From Acidobacteriota bacterium (GTDB lineage Bacteria; Acidobacteriota; Terriglobia; Acidiferrales; UBA7541), in contig PMES01000077.1 in assembly GCA_003154775.1 (NCBI GenBank), forward strand, positions 1,529 to 44,473: a stretch of DNA of 42,945 nucleotides. Direction: 5' to 3'. Under the pieces are notes generated by a model, which saw nothing but the letters and a program-made list of their open reading frames with translations, was not told the origin of the DNA and ran no database searches. Positions 16,967 to 23,558 of the stretch are shown piece after piece. The position numbers and the translations under genes are program-made. Position 1 is the first letter of the stretch. Each line of letters opens with the position of its first letter.

Positions 16967-17543
16967 GCTCTTGCCCTAGCCAAGCGAAAGAGCGAGTGGA
17001 ATTCGTTCCACCGTCGCTCTGCAATCCTTTCCGGGCAGTGAGAAAAAACACCCCAGTTACCTCAATATAGCATGTTTCAGCTAGACGGAAACATAAGCGA
17101 AGAGGGAGGGGAGGATCCGAAAAGCGGCCCGCCCCGCAACCCCATCCGGGGCGCAAAGAGCGCGCCTCGGATGGACGGGCCCTACAAGAGCAAGAGAGAT
17201 CCCTCGAGTGCGCGGCCCGACGCGCCACACTTCGGCGCGGAAGAAAAAGTCGGGTCGCTTCGCTCGGGATGACAGTCTCGAGCGGTGCGTAGGGATTCGC
17301 GGGGAAGAGGAACCCAAGACCCAGGTAAAAAATCGAACCTGGGGCACCCAACAGAGAAGAGGGAGCGAGGTGTGCGATCGTAAGCGCCCACCCTCATACG
17401 ACGAGGGTGGGGCACCCTCAAGTACTCGGGATTGGCGGTGCAATCCAAGAGGAACCCAAGAGCGGCCCGCCTCGCAACCCCATCCGGGGCGCAAACAACG
17501 CGCCTCGGAAGGCGGGCCCTACAAGGAAGGAGTCGCGTGGCGG
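16967..17543. repeat. Intergenic region dense in hairpin cassettes
   Basis: Contains two similar units at about 17123-17175 and 17462-17522 (GCGGCCCGCC...CGCAACCCCATCCGGGGCGC ... GCGGGCCCTACAAG), a long hairpin unit (17194-17274), a CCCAGGT/ACCTGGG cassette (17311-17350) and a CCACCCTC/GAGGGTGG cassette (17384-17426). No gene is seen. The part from 16967 to 17100 is AT-richer and may hold the promoter of the SEC-C gene. Confidence 0.7.
17311..17350. repeat. Hairpin cassette, stem CCCAGGT/ACCTGGG
   Basis: Scaffold AACCCAAGA, stem CCCAGGT, loop AAAAAATCGA, stem ACCTGGG, then GCACCC. Practically identical copies occur at 26757-26794 and 29076-29113. Confidence 0.9.
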
Positions 17544-17966
17544 TCAGGGAGCGAGGTGAGGGGCGGCGAGGGTGATGAATTGGCGGGAGGAGATGATTTT
17601 GGATTGTTTCCAGAATGGGGGAAAGTGGCGAGGGTTGGCGGTGATTAGGTAGTCGGCGCGGGCGGCGTCGGCGCATTCGAGGAAGATGTTGTCAGCGGGG
17701 TCGGAGGCGGCTGCGATGCGGCGGGAAGGGGAGATGAGGTGTGCATGGTTGCGGAGGAGGTCGAGAAACTGGCGGCAGAGGGCTTTGCGGATGCGGAGTT
17801 CGGGGCGAGAGAGGACGTCGCGATATTCGGCGAGGATGGGCGGAGAGATGTATAGGCGGGCGGGGCGGGTGAGGGCCAGAAGGAGAACGGTGCGCTGCAA
17901 GCCGGAGGGTTTCAGGGCGGCGGAGACGATGATGTTGGTGTCAAGGACGAGGCGTAGGGCGAGCAT
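17544..17966 (-). CDS. PIN-domain putative toxin of a toxin-antitoxin pair
   Basis: 140 aa PIN-fold ribonuclease-like protein (the family often called putative toxin-antitoxin component, PIN family). The motif LRLVLDTNIIVSA gives the first acidic residue, ILAEYRDVL the second conserved acid, and DPADNIFLECADAARADYLITANPRHF the C-terminal acidic cluster; together these would bind Mg or Mn for RNA cleavage. Its ATG overlaps the stop of the upstream antitoxin gene by one base (TGATG), a typical coupled arrangement. The RNA target is unknown. Confidence 0.85.
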   Translation of the reverse strand: MLALRLVLDTNIIVSAALKPSGLQRTVLLLALTRPARLYISPPILAEYRDVLSRPELRIRKALCRQFLDLLRNHAHLISPSRRIAAASDPADNIFLECADAARADYLITANPRHFPPFWKQSKIISSRQFITLAAPHLAP

Positions 17967-18265
17967 CAGGATTTGGGTTTGCGGGCGCGAGTTTTGCGGA
18001 TGAGGCGGTCGATCTGGGCGGAGGTGAGCTTGTCCGTGCCCTTGCGGAGGGACTCGGCGCCGAGGAGTTGGAGGATTTCGGGTTCGGGGGCGGCGAGGCG
18101 GACGTAGTCCTGAATGCTGAGAAGGATGGCGCGGGGAGTGCCGCGCTTTTCGATGACTACGGAGCGGCGCTCGCGCTCGACGCGGTTGAGAAGCTTGCCG
18201 AAGTGAGAGCGGGCGCGGAGTGCGGGGATGAGGAGGGTGGCAGTTTGGCGAGATGGTTTGGGCAT
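17966..18265 (-). CDS. Phd/YefM-like antitoxin
   Basis: 99 aa when begun at the ATG at 18265 (MPKPSRQTATLLIPALRARSHFGKLLNRVERERRSVVIEKRG). That start has GGAG 8 nt upstream and is preferred to an in-frame ATG 57 nt earlier. The first half fits the Phd/YefM DNA-binding fold (pattern ARSHFGKLLNRVE ... VVIEKRGTPRAILLSIQDY); the C-terminal half with IDRLIRKTRARKPKS would wrap the PIN toxin. Such antitoxins neutralise the toxin and usually repress their own operon. Confidence 0.82.
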   Translation of the reverse strand: MPKPSRQTATLLIPALRARSHFGKLLNRVERERRSVVIEKRGTPRAILLSIQDYVRLAAPEPEILQLLGAESLRKGTDKLTSAQIDRLIRKTRARKPKS

Positions 18266-18626
18266 TTGGGAAATCTCCAGTTCAGATAAGGGAAGTGTAC
18301 AGTCTAGTTTTGAAGGCGTCAAGGAACGATGTGCGGCACAAAGAAGAAAGAATTACGCAGAGGGCACAGAGTTCACAGAGAAGAGAAAGGCAGAAGAGAC
18401 ATCCCTCCACTCCGCGGCCCGACGCGCCAGAAATCGGCGCGAAGAAAAAAATCGGGCCGCTCCGGTCGTGATGACAACGCAGCTAAGATGTTGCCGAGGC
18501 GGGGTCCAGCCCTTCGTAGCTCAGGGTAAACGATGCTGGACCCCTATACAAGGAGAAGGGGGAACGAGGCGCCCGATCGCAAGCCTCACCCCTCGAAGGG
18601 GTGAGCTACAGGGTGGATTGCGGCGG
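18266..18626. repeat. Intergenic composite repeat
   Basis: Upstream of the antitoxin: AATTACGCAGAGGGCACAG array, the long hairpin unit (about 18396-18475), and a CACCCCTCGAAGGGGTGAG hairpin followed by CTACAGGG at about 18590-18615, close to the stop of the serine hydrolase. No gene is seen. Confidence 0.65.
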
Positions 18627-20027
18627 CTAGTCCTGGGGGGCGACCTGGAATTGCTCTAGTTGGCCGGTGGGGAGTTCGTAGGTCCAGGCCTGGAGTTCCT
18701 GCTTGGGGAATTTGACGCGGTACATGCGCATGATCATACCGCCGCGGAGGGTTTGGCGCGTTTGGGTGAACTCGTCGGGGGTGCCCAGGGGGCCGAGGCT
18801 GGCGGCGAAATCCTGGAGGGCCTGGGCGTTGAAGTAGAAATTGGCGTTGTCGGTGAAGAGCGCGCGGTCGATGGCGCCGTGCTGTAGGGCGGCGAAAATT
18901 TTGCGGGCTTGTTCGAGTTTTTGCGGGGTGGCGGGATCGTCGCTCGAGAGGAGCAGGGGCGCGATGGCGTGGGCGATCGTGCCGGAAGCGTCGACGGCGT
19001 CCTGATTGGTGAGGACCACGATGGCGGCGCGTTCGTCGGGGAAAACGATGTTTTCGGAGGTGAAGCCGGAAACTTCGCCGCTGTGGGAAAGCGAGCGGTG
19101 TCCGCCATCGTTGCGCACATCCACACCGAGGCCATAGCGCGTGCCGAGACCATTCTTCAGCAGGACATCCGTTGCAAATTCACGATAGGAAGCGGGCTTC
19201 AGGAGTTTCTGGTCGATGATGGAGATGTCCCATTTGGCGAGATCTTCGGCGGTCATGGCGAGCTCGCCGGCGGCGAAGAGCCAGCCTTTGCCTTCCTTGG
19301 GTGCGGGGCGCGGCGGGCCGAGGGCGTAACGAAGGTAGCCGGCGGGGTCGGTGTCGCCGAGGCGCTCCTGATCCGTGTTGAGGACACTGGTCATGGAGAG
19401 GGGCTGAAAAACTTTTTGCTGGAGGAATTGCAGGAGGGGCATGCCGGAAACTTTTTCGACGATCAGGCCGGCGATGACGAAATTGGTGTTGGAGTATTGC
19501 CACTTGGTGCCGGGATCGAAATCGAGAGGCTTGCGGGCCCATTGGTCGAGGATTTGTTGCGCGGTGGTGGGCTGGAGCATGTTGGGCATGACGTAGTCCT
19601 GCGGCCAATAGTCCTGATAGCCGGAGGTGTGAGAGAGGAGTTGGCGGATGGTGACTTCGTTGGCGCGAGTGAGATGGGGAAGGAATTTGGAGACTTTGTC
19701 GTCGAGGGAGAGCTTGCCCTGTTCCTGAAGGAGGAGGATGGAGGAAGCGGTGAATTGTTTGCTGATGGAGCCGATGCTGTAGCGCATCGCGGGAGTGGCG
19801 GGGGTGCGGGGATCGAGGCGGGCGTTGCCGTAGGCGTGGAGGTAAACGATGCGGGAGTCTTTGACGATGGCGAGGGAGGCGCTGGGGACGCCGGTTTTGA
19901 GTAGGGCGTCGGCGGCTAGTTTGTCGATTTTTTGCTGGAGATCGGGGGAGAGGGAGGATTGAGCGCTGGCGGTGGAGAGGCAGAAGAGGAGAATTGCGAG
20001 TAATGGGATTAGTTTGCGTGAATTCAT
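18627..20027 (-). CDS. Serine hydrolase of the beta-lactamase / D-alanyl-D-alanine carboxypeptidase-like family (class C fold)
   Basis: 466 aa exported enzyme. A signal peptide (MNSRKLIPLLAILLFCLSTASAQ) precedes a class C beta-lactamase-like domain: SxxK motif Ser87-Ile-Ser-Lys90 in YSIGSISKQFTASS, the Tyr-Ser-Asn motif in WQYSNTNFVIAG, and His-Ser-Gly in LSHSGEVSGF in place of KTG. A C-terminal region of about 100 residues is an accessory domain. Such proteins act as peptidases, esterases or wall-recycling hydrolases more often than as true beta-lactamases. ATG 20027 is chosen because GGAGGCGCCT stands directly upstream. Downstream neighbours on the other side of the repeats (peptide-binding lipoprotein, anmK) suggest peptidoglycan peptides as substrate (inference). 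Confidence 0.88.
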   Translation of the reverse strand: MNSRKLIPLLAILLFCLSTASAQSSLSPDLQQKIDKLAADALLKTGVPSASLAIVKDSRIVYLHAYGNARLDPRTPATPAMRYSIGSISKQFTASSILLLQEQGKLSLDDKVSKFLPHLTRANEVTIRQLLSHTSGYQDYWPQDYVMPNMLQPTTAQQILDQWARKPLDFDPGTKWQYSNTNFVIAGLIVEKVSGMPLLQFLQQKVFQPLSMTSVLNTDQERLGDTDPAGYLRYALGPPRPAPKEGKGWLFAAGELAMTAEDLAKWDISIIDQKLLKPASYREFATDVLLKNGLGTRYGLGVDVRNDGGHRSLSHSGEVSGFTSENIVFPDERAAIVVLTNQDAVDASGTIAHAIAPLLLSSDDPATPQKLEQARKIFAALQHGAIDRALFTDNANFYFNAQALQDFAASLGPLGTPDEFTQTRQTLRGGMIMRMYRVKFPKQELQAWTYELPTGQLEQFQVAPQD

Positions 20028-20487
20028 AGGCGCCTCCGACGGAAGTTTACAGTTCACAGTTTACAGTCAACAGCTGAAGAGAACGGGAAAGAATTTCGCA
20101 GAGGACACCCCGACCGCGTGGGGGTAAACGGCGGCGCGGAGAACGCAGAGGTTCGCAGAGAAGACACCCCAAGACCCAGGCACACACTGAAGCTGTAAAA
20201 AAACCCCACCCCGAAAATGGTCTCAAAAACTTTTCGCAATTAGATGCCCTACAAACGATTTTTCGCGCCTCGGTATAGATTTTGCTTCACCCCGAAGAAC
20301 ACGAAAAACCAACCAAATAGGTTTGTTCACAGCTTCACTCCGTGCCTGGGGCACCCGGCGAAACTCGAAAAGCGAAATTCGAAAATCGAGCCGAGGCGCA
20401 GTGCTGTTGCCACAATCCCTCCGCTCCGGCCGGCAAACTGCGCGGGCCTCCGGTCGGGATGACATTGGGTTACGGTTTGGAAAGGTG
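20028..20487. repeat. Intergenic composite repeat
   Basis: Contains AGTTTACAGTTCACAGTTT, a CGCAGAG array interrupted by a CCCCGACCGCGTGGGG hairpin, a shortened CCCAAGACCCAGG cassette (20167-20185), and a degenerate unit ending CGGTCGGGATGACA at about 20447-20463. No gene is seen. Confidence 0.65.
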
Positions 20488-22047
20488 TTAGGGGGCGGAG
20501 AGGAATTGGTAGTCGCCGGTGGGGGAGAGCGGGAGATCGCCGAGGCGTTTGGCGTGGACGGAGACTACGTCGGGGTACCAGAGAGGGATGTAGGGAAGAT
20601 CTTCGGCGGCCAATTGTTGGGCTTGGTAACAGAGTTGTTTGCGTTTTTCGCGGTCCATTTCGGTGCGAATCTGATCGGTGAGCGCGTCCATGCGGACGCT
20701 GCGATAGCGGCCACGGTTGGGTCCATCGGGCGGAATGCGTTTGGAATTGAAGACCAGTTCAAAGACATCGGGATCGTTGTTGGCGCCTACCCAGCGTAAA
20801 TAAGAAATTTGAAAACTGCCTTTGGCGAGATCGGCGAAGAGCGTGGCGATCTCCAGAGGGCGGACTTCCAGCGAAATACCTACCTTTTTCCACTGATCCT
20901 GAAGGGCGGCGCCGATTAAGCGTGCTTGTTCTTCGGTGGAGATTTTCAACGTGACATGCAGGCGGGTGCCGTCGGCTTTGCGGGGATAGCCTGCGGCGTC
21001 GAGGAGTTTTTCGGCTTGCGCGGGGTCGTAATTGTACTGGCGCGTGGTGGCGTCGTGGGCCCAGTGATTTGGGGGGAGGAGGCTGTTGGCTTTGCGGGCT
21101 TCATCATGAAGGAGGAATTTGATGAGGGAATCGCGGTCGGTGGCGTAGGCGAGGGCTTGGCGGACTTCGCGTTTGGAAAGGATGGGGTCTTCCATGTTGA
21201 TGCCGAGATAGGTGAAGTTTGTGCCGGGGCGCTGAGAGACGAGGAGAGCGGGTTGGCGAGCGAGGACGGGAATCATGTCTGGGGAGAGAGAGCTGAGTTC
21301 GAGATCGGCGCTGCCTTTGCGGAGTTCGAGGGCGCGGACGATGGTGTCAGGAACGATGCGGAAGATGACTTTGTGGAGTTTGGGAGCGCCGCGGAAATAG
21401 TTGGGATTGCTTTCGAGGATGACGGCGTCGTCCTGGGATTGGCTGACGAAGCGGAAAGGGCCGCTGCCGATGGGATGGCGGGAGAAGTCCGAGGGGGCGT
21501 CGGCGGGAATGATGCCGACGGCGGAACGCTCGAGGTTCCATAGGAAGGAGGCGGAGGGTTCGTTGAGATGGAAGATGACGGTTTGCGAATCGGGGGCCTC
21601 GATCGTGTTGATCATGCGGAAGGCGCCGCGCTTGGGGGAGCGGTTGGCGGGGTTGCGCATGAAGTCGATGGTGGATTTGACGTCGGAGGAGGTGACGGGG
21701 CGGCCATCGTGGAAGAGGATGCCTTTGCGGAGATGGAAGATGTAGGTGAGGGGAGTGGGCGTGTCCCAGGATTCGGCCAGGTCGGGGTGGAGATTCATTT
21801 CGGCGTCACGTTCGACGAGGCCGTCGAAGAGCAGAGCGGAGAGGCGCTGGGATTGCGCGTCGGAGCCGAAGCGAGGATCGAGGTTGGCGGGATTGGATTC
21901 GATGACGAAGGTGAGGGTGGAGGGATCGGGGGAGGCGGGGCGGGAGCAGGAAGAGAGGAAAAACAAAGAAAAAAACAAAAGATTACCACAGAGGGAACAG
22001 AGGGGCCGCAGAGGACGCAGAGAAGAGATGAAAGAGGGATTTCTCAC
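20488..22047 (-). CDS. ABC transporter substrate-binding lipoprotein, peptide/nickel (family 5) type
   Basis: 519 aa solute-binding protein for oligopeptides or similar ligands. A lipobox LSSC with Cys34 follows a hydrophobic stretch (NLLFFSLFFLSSC), so it is probably an anchored lipoprotein. The mature part shows the family signature: SNPANLDPRFGSDAQSQ, LAESWDTPTPLTYIFHLRKGI, FHDGRPVTSSDV, PIGSGPFRF, YLGINMEDPILSKREVRQAL. No permease or ATPase gene is beside it. Odd feature: the start is GTG at 22047, and residues about 1-22, including the positively charged N-region, are encoded by the intergenic CGCAGAG-type repeat in the reverse sense (SLRPLRPLCSLCGN). No other in-frame start would give a charged N-region. 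Confidence 0.88.
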   Translation of the reverse strand: MRNPSFISSLRPLRPLCSLCGNLLFFSLFFLSSCSRPASPDPSTLTFVIESNPANLDPRFGSDAQSQRLSALLFDGLVERDAEMNLHPDLAESWDTPTPLTYIFHLRKGILFHDGRPVTSSDVKSTIDFMRNPANRSPKRGAFRMINTIEAPDSQTVIFHLNEPSASFLWNLERSAVGIIPADAPSDFSRHPIGSGPFRFVSQSQDDAVILESNPNYFRGAPKLHKVIFRIVPDTIVRALELRKGSADLELSSLSPDMIPVLARQPALLVSQRPGTNFTYLGINMEDPILSKREVRQALAYATDRDSLIKFLLHDEARKANSLLPPNHWAHDATTRQYNYDPAQAEKLLDAAGYPRKADGTRLHVTLKISTEEQARLIGAALQDQWKKVGISLEVRPLEIATLFADLAKGSFQISYLRWVGANNDPDVFELVFNSKRIPPDGPNRGRYRSVRMDALTDQIRTEMDREKRKQLCYQAQQLAAEDLPYIPLWYPDVVSVHAKRLGDLPLSPTGDYQFLSAP

Positions 22048-22073
22048 TTCGCGGACTCCGCTCGAAATGACGG
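21981..22073. repeat. Composite repeat overlapping the lipoprotein start
   Basis: AAGATTACCACAGAGGGAACAG and GCCGCAGAGGACGCAGAG are the array part, then GAGGGATTTCTCAC...CTCGAAATGACGG. The array falls inside the coding region of the peptide-binding lipoprotein and the second unit covers its GTG start. Confidence 0.8.
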
Positions 22074-22140
22074 TGGGGTTACATGGGTTGCCAAGATGGG
22101 GTCGAGCAATGCTCGACCCCTACAAAAAGTGCGGAGCGCA

Positions 22141-23310
22141 TTAGCGGGGCGGGGCATAGGAGATTTTACCAAGGATGGCGGGGCGTGTGGCACCGGTGGC
22201 GTTGGGGAGATTGGAGGGGCGGTGGCGCCAGGTTTCGTAGGCCAGGAGGGCGAAGGCGTAGGCTTCCTTGGCGTCTTCGGGGATGGCGAGATGGGAGGAG
22301 GGGAGAACTTCGATGGGGGCCAGGGCTGCGGCGAGTTGCGCCATGATAAGCGGATTGTGGGCGCCGCCACCGGAGACGATGAGCTGTTGGATTTTTGTTT
22401 TGGGAAGAACGAAGCCGTGGAGAGCGTCCACGACGGAGAGCGCGGTGAAGAGGGTGACGGTGTGGAGGAGATCGTTCGGATGGGCGCGATGTTTTTTGGC
22501 CAGGCGGAGGAGTTTTTCGAGATAGGCGGCGCCGTAGTATTCGCGGCCGGTGGATTTTGGCGGGGGTTGGCGGAGATAGGGATCGCGGAGGAGTTCGTTG
22601 AGAAGCGGGGGAATGGCGCGGCCGTCACGGGCGAGTCGGGCGTCCTTGTCGAAATGCTGGCGGCCGTGGGTGAAGTGGGCGACTAGGGCGTCGATGAGCA
22701 TGTTGGCGGGGCCGGTGTCGAAGGCCAAGAGTTGCGCGGGCTTGGCGTTGGCGGGGATGACGGTGATGTTGGCGATGCCGCCGAGATTGAGGGAGACGCG
22801 GCCGAGTTTGGCGTGGCGGTAGAGGAGATAGTCGGCGTAGGGAACGAGAGGCGCGCCCTGGCCCCCGACGGCGATGTCCGCGGGACGAAAGTCGGCGATC
22901 GTGGTGATGCCGGTGCGGGCGGCGATGATGGCGGGTTCGCCGATTTGTAGAGTGGAGGCGGTGGGGTGGCCAAGAAATGGAATGGGGCGGCCTTGGTGGA
23001 AGATGGTTTGGCCGTGGCTGCCGATGAGGGCGATGCGGGATGGGGGGATGCGGAATTGGCGGAGAGCGGCCAAGGCGGCATCGGCGAAGGCCTGGCCGAG
23101 GCGGAAATTGAGTTGGGAGATTTGCGCGGCGGAGGCGGGGGCGCCTTCGGCGATGCGGAGGATTTCGGCGCGTAGTGCGGAGGGGAGCGGACGGGTGGTG
23201 TGGGCGAGGAGTTTTGGATGGGTGGGGGAGATTTGGGCCAGGGCTACGTCGATGGCGTCGGCGGAGGTGCCGGACATTAGACCGAGAAGGAGAAGAGGCT
23301 TTGTGGGCAT
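22141..23310 (-). CDS. anmK: Anhydro-N-acetylmuramic acid kinase
   Basis: 389 aa cytoplasmic kinase that opens and phosphorylates 1,6-anhydro-MurNAc, released during wall turnover, to MurNAc-6-phosphate. Diagnostic motifs: LLGLMSGTSADAIDVAL (phosphate-binding start), IGSHGQTIFHQ, TLQIGEPA, FRPADIAVGGQGAPLVPY, SLNLGGIANIT and AFDTGPANMLID, with the catalytic Asp in the last; near the C-terminus IVSGGGAHNPLIM. Length matches the family. Just 93 nt separate it from the lipoprotein gene downstream. The MurQ etherase expected for the next step is not in the window. ATG at 23310. Confidence 0.95.
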   Translation of the reverse strand: MPTKPLLLLGLMSGTSADAIDVALAQISPTHPKLLAHTTRPLPSALRAEILRIAEGAPASAAQISQLNFRLGQAFADAALAALRQFRIPPSRIALIGSHGQTIFHQGRPIPFLGHPTASTLQIGEPAIIAARTGITTIADFRPADIAVGGQGAPLVPYADYLLYRHAKLGRVSLNLGGIANITVIPANAKPAQLLAFDTGPANMLIDALVAHFTHGRQHFDKDARLARDGRAIPPLLNELLRDPYLRQPPPKSTGREYYGAAYLEKLLRLAKKHRAHPNDLLHTVTLFTALSVVDALHGFVLPKTKIQQLIVSGGGAHNPLIMAQLAAALAPIEVLPSSHLAIPEDAKEAYAFALLAYETWRHRPSNLPNATGATRPAILGKISYAPPR

Positions 23311-23558
23311 ATGGATTAGTTTTTAGCATAGATAAGGAATAAGAGGTGAGAAGAGAAGAGGGACGGTAGCACAGAATTCACAGAGGGAAGAACACGGAGG
23401 TCACAGAGGAAGGCGAAGAGGAAGAACAAAGATCACGCAGAGGACATCAGAGAGCGCATAGTCCGCAGAGAAGAGAAGAGAAGAGAAGAGGGACCGAGGT
23501 GTCCGAGCATAAGAGCCCACCCTTCGCGAAAGACGCGAAGGGTGGGGCACCCTCAAGT
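23311..23558. repeat. Composite repeat between anmK and mutS
   Basis: Contains CACAGAG/CGCAGAG arrays, an AAGAGAAGAGAAGAGAAGAG stretch (about 23471-23490), and a hairpin cassette at 23513-23560 with stem CCACCCTTCGCG/CGCGAAGGGTGG followed by GGCACCCTCAAGTTC. The last bases are shared with the mutS stop codon. Confidence 0.75.
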
